DNA of 64,000 nt. Source: Pelecanus crispus. Its lineage: Eukaryota; Chordata; Aves; Pelecaniformes; Pelecanidae. The stretch spans positions 7,178,501-7,242,500 of the forward strand of contig NC_134656.1 in the NCBI RefSeq assembly GCF_030463565.1, written 5' to 3'. How positions within the stretch are numbered: position 1 is the first letter of the stretch; each line of letters opens with the position of its first letter. A program made the position numbers and the translations under genes. A model generated the notes under the pieces. The model was not told where the DNA came from. It saw nothing but the letters and a program-made list of their open reading frames with translations, and did not search any database. Positions 29,035 through 42,100 of this stretch are shown piece after piece.

Positions 29035-32000
29035 ATGGACAAGAATATGAAAGAGAACCATTCTGGGTACCCCGGTCGTGCTACGAAAGTAAGTGGCTTA
29101 CTAGGTTGGTGGGTGTATTTCTCCTGATCACGCGATAGCGACAGGCTTCAGACTAACTGCGCTAATTACTGTTAACTGTACTGAGTAACAAAAAAGGGGA
29201 AAACTGTCTTGAAGCAATGTTTTCTGTGTACAGGAAACAATTGCCGACTTTATCTTTCAGTAGCTTTCTCTTGGAGAGAACAGTGCCCAAGGCTTACTTC
29301 TTTTAATTGCTAGTATTGGTATTTCATACTTGAATTGGAAAATCCTCCTAATATTTTAAGTATAATCTAAGATCATTTAAAGAGAGAGCAAATGTGTAGG
29401 CAGCTTATTCCAGATATGGCTTCCAAAAGCAAGCATCCCATTAATGGCACTATTCTCATGCCTGTGCAGTACTCAAGATCACACTGATTATGTATTTTTG
29501 TATGTAGAAACACAGACATTTTTGTATTATTTTAAATTAACAACAAAGAGGTCTTGGTAAGGTTTCAGAATAGCATAAGCAGAACTTCTTTTTAATCAAG
29601 CTGTTGGTACATTATTTTCAGTGAACTGAACCAGAAAACTAAATAATATTTAGAGGAAGAAAGAAGTACAAACTGTTGCATAGGTATCATTAGAGGGCAA
29701 AAAATTGTGAGAAGCTAATCATTAGTATGTGAACTTAATTGTAGGCAAAGTACCCTAAACCAACTAAGAATTTCTTAAATATAAGCCTAAACTACCTTCC
29801 CTGACTAGAAGAAAAAGATTAAAAGCAGACAGCTGAACCGTACTAAATAAACTTGCTTTGTTCTGCTGAACTGCTGTTGCAGCGCAAGGTATGTCAAGAT
29901 GAAGAGTGTTAAATGGAGTAATTACTCAAAGTGGTCCATGTTTTTCTAGTAAGGATCCACTGTCTTACCGCCTTTGGCTGATATTTTTCAGATGTGTGTG
30001 AAAAAATTCTTCTGCTAGCTATAAATAAGCATGCTGTCGACAAGAAAAAGTTAGCAGTCTTCTACAATGTAGAAATTTGAGAATGTTTTCATTCTTAAAA
30101 TATAAGATCAGAACACCATAACATCTCTTGTTAATGTGCTTTGTGGTATTTCCTGCTCTACTGAATGGGGCCATAAAGGTTATAGTATGCTAGTCTACAA
30201 TTAATGTATAATTTTTCTTTTTAAAGATTGCTAATCCCATTGGGGATGGTCCGAAACGTGTCCCTGTGTCTCAGCATTCTGCCCAGAGCCGGTTTCTGAA
30301 CAGTGGAGTTCAAGCACAACGTGTTCTGTGTCCTTCAAACTTTGCCCAGCGAGTTCCCATACAATCACAAAAATCTGTACTGTCAAACCAAAAACTGTCT
30401 AATAACCAGACAACACAGCAACCCCGACCAAAGTTTCCGGTCCAACCAACTGCTAGGCCTCAGGTTCCAAGCAAGAGCAATGAAAAACCTCAACAGGCTC
30501 CAGTACCTGGTAATTCCGAAGATGACGTGCACGTATTTATATAGTTGTGACTCTTGGGATGCTTCTATTCTGTGAAGAGTGCAGTGCAGAAAACCCAAAG
30601 CTGATGTGGGACAGTCCTGTAGAGAAGTACCTGGTTGTGTCCAGAAACAGAACAGCAGCGTATACTGCAGCTTAGGTGTTACTGCACTATCTTTGTTGCC
30701 AGGATTACCTACTTAGAGCCCCTATGGGTGTTGAAAAATTTCCAGATGCTCACTAGTCAGCTGTGAATTAATGTAATTGGCACTCTGTATATCACAGTTT
30801 TTTCAGTATTCATGTTAATATCTTATACACAATAACACTTTTTTTGGGGGGGGGAAGCTTTTTTTTTTCATTTTTAAGAAATGAAATCTTAAAGAAAAAA
30901 GCTTTTAAAATTACATTTTGATAGCGCTGATAACTGCTATGCTGCTTTGCCAATAGTAAGCTACACTGGGTTCTTTAAAATGTCATTGAGTGTATTCTAA
31001 GAACTGTTGCAGATACTGCACAGAGGTTAGGTTTGTTCCCATGTGAATTTTTGTATGGTGTTCATGGGTCTGGTTCATAAAGTTGATCTACTTCTCTATA
31101 CATAGCAAAAAATTCTGAAGCAGAAAGCACCTCTAAACAGAAAAATGAAGAGACTGCTAAAAAGAAAAATGAAGAAACCAAAAAGTAAGTTGCATGCCTA
31201 AATTGTTGTAGCTAACTAAATCCTGTTGGATTAGGCTTGTCTTTAACTTCTAGGACTTCATGCTGTAACTAAGTTGCAGCTAAGCTGAAGGCTACTTGAG
31301 GCCCTTGCTTGTGGTGACCAATGGCCCTACACCTCACAGAGACAACATATGAAACTCTAGGAAAGTTTACTTTGACTTGATAATTCTCAGGAACAAGGAC
31401 TTCCTGTAATCTAAGGAGAACTTCTGGCTGAATGAGTAATAATAGCTCTTCCCATGAGAGAACACCGATAGCCACTGCTCCAGTCACAAGATGTACACTT
31501 GAAAACAAAGCCTCCTTCATGTGTGAGAGGCTGGAGCCTAACTAAGGATAAAGTTAGATTTGTAGCATGGCTGCCTTAAACAGTGTGGTTCTGACAGGCA
31601 CTAATAAGTATATCTGTATTAGGTGTACTGAAATAAGCCTGGCTTGGTATACAGTTTTGACTTTGTAGTAATGTGGTTGATGTTTGTACCTCCGTGTGTA
31701 AGTTTTAGGAAGGAAGAGGCTAGCTTTCAGAATTTTCTTTTGAAAAGTCTCAATGTGTATTTCATCATCTTGGTGGTGTTCTCTTAAAATCTATTCAGAT
31801 CATTACGTGTTTATTGAACAGGAACATATTCAATTGTAAACCTAGGAGTCAAAGCCCACACAAGTTATCTACCTTTTGTAACCATCTTTCCTCTGCAGAA
31901 GGCAATGGTCTCTTGATGATTTTGAAATTGGTCGTCCTCTGGGGAAAGGAAAATTTGGAAATGTATACCTGGCACGTGAAAAGCAGAGTAAATTTATCCT

Positions 32001-35000
32001 TGCACTGAAAGTGCTCTTTAAAACACAACTCGAGGAAGCCGGCGTAGAACATCAACTACGAAGAGAAGTTGAAATACAGTCTCATCTTAGGTAAAGTTTA
32101 GTGATTCTTTGTTTATTTGAACACAAAGCAGAGTAACCTTGTTTATGATAACATGCCCTGCTGAAGAAAAGAGAAGTTTCTTTTAAACATGTGAAATTGC
32201 TAGTTAGGATTCTTGACTTTCTGCACCAAGATTTAGCTTTGTCTAGCTTGCAATGAAGTAACATTTGGTACCAAATCTTCCTATTACAAAAAAAGCCCCC
32301 AACCTTGTTTGCTGCTTGGATTAACATGTGTAACTGCAATTTCTCAAGAGTCTGAGCTTGCTTCTGGTATTAGTTTCCTGGAAAGTAAGCCCAACTTGCT
32401 GAAGAAATTAGTTGTTTCACAAAAAGTATTTACACTTAAATTCCAAACCCCATAGGAATTGGCACCTTCAATGGTAATCTACTCTTGCAGCTGCTGTAGA
32501 AAGGCATGTTCAAGAAGATACGAATTAGCCAAACTCTTGGCTAGCTGCTTGCTTGTAGGGAGTCCAAGCTTCTGCTTTGATAAATACCATCTACCTGCTA
32601 TGAAGCTCTCTTAATGGGTGTGCTGTGTGCTGAAGTTCCTATGCTTGCCTTGAAAGGGTGGAGGCAGGAAAGGTAAATTATTAAAGTTATATGGACAAAT
32701 ACCTTGTTCAGGAGAATATTTAAATCTTTTTGCAGGCACCCCAACATTCTCAGACTATATGGCTACTTCCATGATGTTACAAGAGTCTACCTTATTCTAG
32801 AGTATGCACCTCGTGGAGAAGTCTACAAAGAACTTCAGAAGCTTACCAAGTTTGATGAGCAAAGAACTGCTACTGTAGGTTGTTCTAGCTGCTTATACAT
32901 TACTTAGTCTTTATATCTGGAATATCTATAGCATAAAGCTAGCTCTTCAGATAAAGTTCTGTATTCTGTTGTGTGAAGCTGAGATTCCTTAGATGCCAGT
33001 TCACTTGTGCACTTGTAACAAGGAGTAAGTTGGGGAGACAAATGACTGCACAGCACTGATGTAACAACATTCAGCACCGCTTAATACAGCAAGTACTTGG
33101 TCACTTCCAGCAGGGCCTGTATTGCCAGACTTCAAGGGCTTAAGGAATAATTGCTGTAACTTAAGCTACTAATTATGCCTAGAAAAGGCTATACTGTAGC
33201 CAGATAAGCCAGAGTGACAATGTTATACTTTAAAGATTTGTTCTCTTTCTAAATACAGTACATCACAGAACTAGCAGATGCCCTATCATACTGTCATTCA
33301 AAGAGTGTGATTCACCGAGACATCAAGCCGGAAAACTTGCTGCTTGGCTCAAATGGAGAGTTAAAAATTGCTGACTTTGGATGGTCTGTGCATGCTCCAT
33401 CTTCTAGGTGAGAATGCAATATATACCTTAGGCAGTGAAATACTTCTGCAGTGAAAATGTTAGCTTTCTTGTCACACTTAGAGTTGTGGAATGGAGGTAA
33501 ATGTGAACTTCCTAAAATATTGGGGGGGGTGGAATTTAAGAACTGGGCCACTGCAGCAGAGGTTGTAATAGTCAACTGGTGTAGCAGAGAGGGAGTGTTG
33601 CTATCCTGTCTTTTTCAACTTGTATAGTTCAAAACTTGCTGAACCTGAAACAAGTGAAGGCTGGTGTACTGTTGTGGGGTTATAGTGGTCCCCAGGATGA
33701 CAGACCAGCACTTGTGTTCAAACACACACTAGCAATATACTTAAGACATTTCCTTAATTAGTCTGAACTGCACCTAACAAAGGAAGACTATATTTGATCT
33801 AGTGAGTGGGATGAAAAAAGGAAGCATAAGACTGAATGCAGGGACCAAGATGCTTTAAAGCAAAAGTAGAAAACTTACTGCTGGAACTTCTTTATAGGTA
33901 TTCTGGTGGTGCTGAGTCTATCCAGGGTAGCCTGCACTGAGGTACAGATGATTGCCACCATTAGCTTCTATCTGCTCTTGAAATGGGTCTTAATAGTTGC
34001 CATAATCGGTAGATAATTAACTTAGACTTTTTTCAGGAGAACAACTCTCTGTGGGACACTTGACTACCTGCCTCCTGAAATGATTGAGGGAAGAACACAT
34101 GATGAAAAGGTGGATATTTGGAGCCTGGGAGTTCTGTGCTATGAATTCCTTGTAGGGAAGCCACCTTTTGAAGCAGAAACATACCAGGAAACCTACAGAG
34201 CTATTTCTAGGGTATGTGCCAACACTTATTTGGACTAGCTGAATTCTGCTGCCTTTTCAGTTCTGTTGTCTTATTGAAGCTTAACAAATGGTCATCTTGA
34301 AGGGCATGTATTATAACTAGAACTGTAGCAAGACAATGATATGCATAAAACTAGATCCCTAAAGCTGTCTGAAATGACTATAAGAGACCCTAAGATACCT
34401 TGCCTTACTACTTTGGTTCCACCCTGTTTCTGCCTGCATTTGAACTTCTACCTTTTTCATAAAGCAACTAATCTTTTCTTCATCTTTCCTAATTTATAAA
34501 ATGAATATTTAACATTCAAGGTGTTAGTAAAAATACATAAACTTAACTTTTACTGTTGCATACCCTAGAAAGGTTCCAGCAAACTCATCTTGTTTGAAGT
34601 ACATTGAGAAATACATTAGCTTAACTCCTACAAGCAGTGAGAACCTGGTTTTCTTCAGGATCATGATGAAATTACTTAATGTTGTCTCACTAGGCATAAG
34701 GTGCATAGCCCACAAGGCTGACACGCTTTCCTTTCTAGATGTGCCTTGGAAGGTAGAGCCGTCTCTAGTTTGGTTGATGCAAAAAGTTCTTTGGCAATAT
34801 CTTTAATGTCATTCCTTTTCCTTAGGTGGAATTCAAGTTTCCTCCATTTGTAACAGAAGGCGCGAGGGATTTAATTTCAAAGCTTCTGAAGCATAACCCA
34901 TTCCATCGACTGCCCCTGAAGGATGTACTACTTCATCCCTGGATTACAGCAAACTCTACAAAGATGCCCAACAGCAGAAAGAGTGATGTTGCTGCCTCAT

Positions 35001-35011
35001 CCAGAACATAG
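29035..35011 (+). CDS. AURKA: Aurora kinase A, complete coding region
   Basis: Ser/Thr kinase of centrosomes and spindle poles that drives mitotic entry and spindle assembly, activated by TPX2 and BORA (family knowledge). Coding exons: 29035-29088, 30227-30509, 31106-31184, 31899-32090, 32736-32874, 33259-33407, 34037-34211 and 34826-35011. All introns are GT-AG; the coding total is 1257 bases, 418 residues (human 403). The N-terminal region carries a KEN box (residues 6-8) and the A-box QRVLCPSN coded by exon 2 of the coding set, both mitotic degrons. Kinase domain: LGKGKFGNV loop (about 153-161), catalytic lysine K176 in [19 protein letters not shown], activation-loop RRTT with T302 equal to human T288 (constant offset of 14), GTLDYLPPE, and HPWITAN near the end. 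A C-terminal RxxL D-box (RLPL) is present. The protein is intact. AURKA rather than AURKB/C is supported by the N-terminal boxes, GWSVHAPSS, and the CSTF1 neighbour. Confidence 0.97.
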
Positions 35012-35545
35012 TCTTAGCCAGGGTAACCTCATGGGATCAATGAGAGGAGTCTTGTACTGTGACTACTGTAATGCTTACAATAGGAAAAGCAGGTCTTGAA
35101 ATCCAATGGCAATTGGAATGCAAATCTTTGCGTTGGCCGTCATATTAAAACTCTAATTGCAATGTAAAATTATTTGACATTTAGCTGAGGCTGTGGAATA
35201 CTTAATATACTTGAAATCCAGTTACATGTGGGCCAGGTTTGTTGATGTAAGTATTAAGCTGTTCAAGGCTCTTATGATGTGGTCTGTCCTGGTAATGGTT
35301 CATTGTTCCAACAACAAGAGGAAGTTGTTGTTCTAGCTTATTGAACAGTGCAATATCTGGAGATACCTGCCTCTTAACTTATTGGGCTGCTAAGGGTATC
35401 GTAACTGTGGTGTAATCTGAAACTGAGCGAGGTGAATGCATTTCTCCAAGTGTCCTAAAAATGATGTGTGCATTATTTTTCTCTCTGTCTTAAATGTGAG
35501 CACTCAACTTTTTTTAAATAAAGACTTGTTATAGACTGCCACCAG
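35012..35545 (+). terminator. AURKA: AURKA 3' UTR and poly(A) signal
   Basis: The untranslated tail after the TAG stop. A canonical AATAAA at 35517-35522 is followed by a T/G-containing stretch, so cleavage is expected near 35540. An ATTAAA near 35144 could give a shorter form. Confidence 0.7.
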
Positions 35546-36034
35546 CATGGTAAGGCTCCTTATGGCATTTATCACTTCCACTGGCTGTCTCTTAAGCACT
35601 TGTCTTTACCATCAGTACAGCTTGTCTCCTTGTCTATGATCACAAAATAATTCTACTTCCCACCTCTGTCAAAAAGGAAGCTGGTATAAAGTTCTTGCTC
35701 ACAGTGCTGGTACCACAAAGTAGATGCGATCACTGACTATTCTACAGTCACAACACAGGATTACAAGGTAAGTACCAAATGTGTTGCTACTTACCTTGTG
35801 CGTTTTCTACAACTGAAACCTAGGTTTGCTTCTTCCTTTTTTTTTTAAATGCAGTTATTTAAAGCACTCCTAAGAGAAAGGTCTGGAAAGTACTGTTATT
35901 GAACAGGATATGTAACAGGAACCAAGGTTAACATCTGGTGTTGTAAGACATTATTCCCTAAAATGGAGAAGGGTCAGGCTACTTGCCAAGAAAACATACA
36001 AACCAACTATTTTTCCAGTAAAACACTTCAAACA

Positions 36035-39000
36035 AACTAAGAGAAAGCAATTTATTGTATTTTCATTATAAGACTTTAAGGTCATCTTCACTATTTTACA
36101 AACCATTAAAAAAAAAAATCCTTTTACAAGCAAGGGTTCTAGAATTCAAAATATATTCTCAAATTAATTTAAAATATATTTTGTGAAAAACTTCATCTAA
36201 ACAAATTGCCAGTAGTCTATACAACCATATTTATCTTAAGTAATCTGAATTCTGGTCATAATTTAAGTGAAGGTCTGTTTTTTCACTGCAAGAAAATTTC
36301 TAGTTAGTGCTGGTGACTTGTACTAACTTTTAGGTGCGTTTGCTTTAAATGATTCCTGTTTTACAGAAAGATTTTTTTTTTAAAGAGAAAGCTTGAACAT
36401 TCCTTTTCTATCAACTTTAGGACAAAACATACTTATCAAAAATGACTGATTAAATGAAGAAAACAAGGATGCCTTGTGATTATTCTGGAATTATTTTGTT
36501 ATCCTTGGTAATAGAACACTGCTCCAAAGAGAGGACATGTAGAAGGAAAAAAAAAATCACACAAAGGCTTCTGTGAACAGGAAAGGTGGGGGGGGAAAGC
36601 CCAAGCACAACTTACTCTTAAGAAAGGCTGACTGCCCACTTGAAATGTAGAAGACTAGCTGTTCTAGAATGTACTAGGTCATAGAAAGATAGCAGTGTTG
36701 GTTGCATGTTGTCATACCATGGTAACCCTTCAACTGCTCTGTAGATAGGGCAGTTTTTACCTATCAAACACTCAGCAATAACCTTCCATCCTCGTAACAA
36801 ATAAAATAATCACACAGATTAGTCAAGGGTAAAGGCAGAGCTTCCTTGAGGGATGTGCTGGCTTGAAACTCATGCTCTAATCAGGGCTGGCTTGGAGAGC
36901 AGCACCCTGGACAAGCTACCAGCTTCAACAGCTGTGCTGCAAAGCTGGCATGAAACAGCAAAAATCCAGTTTTTTTTTTTTTTTAATAAGCAGCCTGTCA
37001 AAATGAACTTGACAGCCAATCCCCCTGCACACATGGGTACATGAAGCAGCAGAGCACTGGCTCCACATTTCACAAGGCAAGCGGCTGCGTGTGACAAGCT
37101 CTGTTAGTGACAGTTTACAGCTCCCACGGAAGCCGGCCACGCTGCAATGCCAAGTCTCAGTATGTTCCACTCCTAAGGCTGGTATTTTGAGCAGCGTTTA
37201 ACTATGTAATGCATCTTTACATACATGCCACATATGGCTATATTTGTATTATACATCAAGCTCTAGCATATGTACCTGCTTACTGCTGCAACTATTTATA
37301 TCTTAAGACTCTAAACCCTCCTTTGGGCTAACAGCACCAAGCTGTTGTCAAGGGGTTTGTTTTCAGGTGGCATTCACTACGATCAGCTTGCTTCCACAGG
37401 GCAGAGGAAGTCAACTACATCTTTTCCAGCTTTCCCTGTGTTGGAAAAACCTCTGATTAACCAAGGGGTAACAATAACACAGAGGTACAAGGATATATGC
37501 GGCTGTGACTCATTTTCCTTGAGCACAAACTGCTTGCTCACTTTTGAGCCTAAAGATCCTCAGAGCATCCAACCAGCCTACGGGTTGGACTTTCTGAGTA
37601 GGAAAGGAGTTAGGGTGCAATTTAATGTTATAGCTGAGTGGAGCTAATGGGTTGCTCAAAACAAAAAGAAATTACTTGCTCCTCCTTCCCTTCCTCAGCC
37701 AACTCTCATCCTAACCCCATGATTCCTTCCTCTCAATTCATGAAGCTTCAGAAAAAAAAAAAAAATTACTCTGATCACCAGGGTAATTTCCTGCTATTTG
37801 ACTTTGATCAGATTCCTGTATGAACACATCTGTGTCAGAGCTGCCTTGGGGTAAGTGTAAGCACAAAGACAGAAAAAGACAATGTAAAAAGAGCAGACCT
37901 GGAAGGAGGAACAGGTCCAAAAGACTGATAGAGCTGTCTCAAGCTATCTCACAGAAGCACAGTCCTAAGTCTGAAACCCAGGTTTACCACAGAATGTTAC
38001 ACTGACTACCTACTGGGTAGTTGGGATCTAGTCTTTAGGTTAACTGAAAGGTGGTATGTGAATATATGCATGTGCAACTACATTCTAATAGGAACAGTGT
38101 CCAAATACAGAAATGAAAAGTACCTCTAACTGGTACATTCAACAGTCTGTCAGACAAAAGCACAGGAATTGCTCTTGAGAAGCCATGAATTGTGACATCT
38201 GGACTTTGGGTGCAGACTTGAGTTTCATCCACAGGAGCAGAAAGCTGCTAGGGTTAGTTTTCAGATAAAAATGTGTCTCCAGTACAGCCAGATCTCAATG
38301 TATTAAAATCTGACAGATACCTTGCCTCTGACTTGATGATCTTTGGAATATGTTCACATAGGAGGTAATTCTGGTTACACTGATTTCAGTAGACTCAGGA
38401 TTCCTTCTGAGTCTATAGGCATAACAAAACTTTAAAAAGAAAGGACTCTAGTAAGGCCAGTTCCTAGCCTACAAATAAAGCACATTTTCAAACAATAAAA
38501 TCTTGAAACATGGAAGCACCACAAAGGAGCTGTAGTTTCAGAACAGTGCATTGCCTATTCTGGCTAAAACAATTATCACTGTGCAATAATTAAGCATACG
38601 GGTACTTCCACTTTAGTTAGCTCAGCATGTGTGTTGCATTGCAAGATGGGGGTCATAATATATGCCATTTATAACAAAAGAAACACCCACCTACCACCTT
38701 AGATTCCAATATATACACTTGCCAAAAGAACTATTCATATAGTAGGTTATTGTTTATTCCACAGACTACTAGGAAGAGAATCTTACTCTGTTTCCCAACT
38801 ACACAGTAATAAAGTAATGCTGACACTCTATTTTCACAAGAAAAAAACTAAGGCCCAAAAAGCTAGATTATAAAGACCCAGAACTGTGTGTTCTAAAGGG
38901 ACTGCTCATTGTCAAGCATTTATATTACCACTTGCAGTAGAAACCAGATACCATTTTAACAGATTTTTCTAAAGAAGAGGTGGCAAAAGGGAAAGAAGGA

Positions 39001-39168
39001 CAGCACTTTTCAGAGTGTAGTATTTACCTGAAAGAACAAGTAAGAAATGCAAGAGGAGGTCAGCATTAGCAGGAATCAAAGTAAATCTCTTTAAAGCAAT
39101 TTAGCAATCTGAAAAGCTACATGGATATACAGCATTTAAAAAACAGAGTAAAAACCAGTAAGAAATCA
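36035..39168 (-). other. FAM210B: probable FAM210B 3' UTR
   Basis: About 3.1 kb after the FAM210B stop codon on minus, with no other gene recognised. AATAAA on minus (TTTATT at 36051-36056) is followed on that strand by GT-rich sequence (near 35990-36035), a good poly(A) site arrangement. The 100-codon plus-strand open frame at 37345-37647 has no support. A MIR-like trace may lie around 38790-38890. The UTR length is inferred. Confidence 0.5.
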
Positions 39169-42100
39169 TCATGGATTTGGGGCAGGAGGTTTGAAGAAAC
39201 CAATCTTCCGGCAGTATCGGACAATAAATGGCACAGAAACTACAGTAATGGTGATTCGTACTGGAGCAAACAATTTGTGAATAGCATATGCCAACACAAA
39301 TGTGCTTGTACCAGCAGCCACTTTAGATTCCAATGATGATTCACTGAAACCAAGTTTGAGGAGAACTGCAGTCATATCCACACCACTGGGGAAAAAGAAA
39401 ACAAGATTTTTTAATTTATTTTAAGTTGCACGCTAAAGAATATAAAGTAAAAGTGCTATTTTTTCAGGGAATTTAACATGGCATACCTCCAGCTCTGGAA
39501 TTTATGTTTAAATCTAGATGTTGTTAAATAATAAAAACAATGCATTATTTCAGCAGTAACAGCTCAAGTTACTTCTGTAGCAACAACACATGCAATATTT
39601 TCAGATGCACATTTTTTTTTCTTAAATTGACAGGATCCCTGTGAAGTCAAGTATGTTCTTAGTTTTACAACTGTATAGCTGCAGCATGTGCATGGAGAAT
39701 ACTCAGCCCCATGCTCAACCTTCTGATAAAATAATCTATTTCTCTACTTTTGAATTTTAAAAACATTAGAAATTTATGAATTTGTGTTGGAAATTAGTCT
39801 TCCCAAAATTTACAATAAAGTCTATTCTGTGTCTTGATGAAATTTATCACATAAATATAAATCAACCCAAACCAAATAAAGTACCCGTTGTTAGGCGTAG
39901 AGTGTTCTAACAGGAGTACAAAGCTGTTAAAATGACAAGTATCTTACCTAAAATCTAGCAAGTGAAGGAAGCATTATGATCTCAAATAAGCGTTATCCGC
40001 CAAATCCATTAATATTTTAATTCGCTATAGACATAGCAGCTTTCACCAAGGTTCCCATGTTTGGAGTAATTTTCCAAAAGCAGTTGTTACTGTAACTTTT
40101 CCCCCTTCACTTGCCAGGGCAGTATCTTGTAACTGGTAGGTAAATCACACCTGAAGGAAAAATTTTCATTGTCCCCCTGTGCCACGACGTAGTAAATGAG
40201 AAAAATGAGGCATTCGCATATTCCCGCTGAAGTCAAGCGTAAGCAGCAGGGAATGTTTTGAGAAACAATGTGTTTCCCTACTTCTTTAGTTGAAATACCT
40301 CATATTCAACAGACATATCAGTAACTGATGCATTCCCACCAGAAGCCACATACACAATTTCCCACCTGACTCCTATACAGTTATCCAGTATTTTCTTTTT
40401 TAATCTAGTCCCATTTTAGCAGCTGTTGCCTTCTGCAGTTTCAACAGCAGAAACTGAGTTCAACACCCAGAAAAATAAATTTATCTCTAAGCTCCAGTAC
40501 TTTTGTATAGCTCTATCTGTACAGACCATGCTACTGTTTGAGAACAAAAGATATCTCTACAGAACAAAAACAAATTCTTTCATCTGCCTAGTTACTCTGA
40601 TGCAGTCTCTGCTGTTTTCACCTGCCCACCATGGACTGTGAGCCTATGCAAAAGTGACCATGTACATCTATCTTCTCTCATGCCTGTTGGGAGATTAGAT
40701 CCATTTATGGGTCCATCTATACTTCAAATTCAGAAGATTACTGTGTATAGATGGAACAGGCATAGAGTACATATCTCCTTCCAGAAATAAGCACAATGGT
40801 AAGATATTTTTCTTGGCTAAACCATTACCTAGAGGCTACAGACAACTGTACAAACCTCACCTTGACACAGCCAGGTAGAAGATTCCTAGAGATACTAATG
40901 AAATTCCAATATGGAATGAAACCCCTACAGCACCATATTCTTTAAAAACTTGTTTCAGTTGCTGGGATTTGTTGAGTTTCTTGTTTTCACCACTGGGATC
41001 CGTGGCTGCCTTTTGGGGGGATACACCTGCATCCTAAAAAGAAAACAATTAAAAGTGTTTATTAGCATTAAGCACAATATCATATTCTAGTCAGCTGAAC
41101 CAATCTGAAATAATGAAAGAAGTGACTTGCATACAGTGCTGTTCAGAACGCTTTGGGAAAAACAGTAACACATTTTTGCTTTTTCACATCAGGATAGCAG
41201 GTGCCTGTGGCAGAGCCCATGCAAGCTCCCTTTTCCCAACTATTCATATCAAAAGCATGCACTGAGCTTGGTGCAAGCTCTTACACAATTTCAGAATTCA
41301 AAAGAGTTATTAAAGTCTCAGTCTTCCATTTGATCCAAATGTGTGCTAAGGCACACCCACACAGTTGCTTGAGAGGTAAGACTGAGGTGCCAAAGAGATC
41401 TTTGCTTACACCCACTGCTCATCTCTATACAGTGAGTTCTTGTAACATCGCTTTTTGTTCAAGGGCTAAGCAGCTGACGGCACTGGAAGCCTGCATGATA
41501 CCAGACTGATGCTGGCTTACTAACAACTTACTGATAGGAGAGCTCCAACATTTAAGTTCCTATAAATCACCCTCTGTAGATCAGCTGAGAAAAGGAAGAA
41601 CTGGAAAACTGCTACTGTTGACAGCAACAAGCAATACAGCTGCCATGGTGTAGACAATAGCTACACAGACATGCCAGTGTCAGTGTAAATAGCCTAACTT
41701 CACTGAAAAGGTCTGTCATAGTAAAATTTATTGACAGCTTTTTATCTGGGTAAATTTAAAGTGCAGAACTTCATACTAAAAAAACCACCCCAAAGCAATC
41801 TGATAGTGCAATGCAGGCAAACAAGGGCGTATATGCTGCTAGTAATGATAGCCCTTGGATACCTCCTCATATTTGCCATAGAAGAAATACTAACTGGAGA
41901 AAGAAAACATTTCCACAAACACTTCAGGATTTTTCTCTAATTAGTGAGCAGTTGTCAGGAAGGATCAGAAGAGTCCTTTCTTTTCAGCTGAATTCAGCAG
42001 CAGTCGTGACACTATGACAGCCAGACTAAAGGCCACTGCTGCCCACAGGACAGGTACAGTTGCTGAGTGCCTGGCACCACTTTGTCCTACTGTAGATTGG

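Noticed and set aside
34663-34722. Possible C/D-box snoRNA in an AURKA intron (ATGATGA followed about 50 bases later by CTGA)
   Set aside because: No terminal stem, no C'/D' boxes and no known intronic snoRNA in AURKA; a chance pairing of short motifs.
37345-37647. 100-codon plus-strand open frame opposite the FAM210B 3' UTR
   Set aside because: Sequence not recognised, no splice or promoter context, single frame of modest length.
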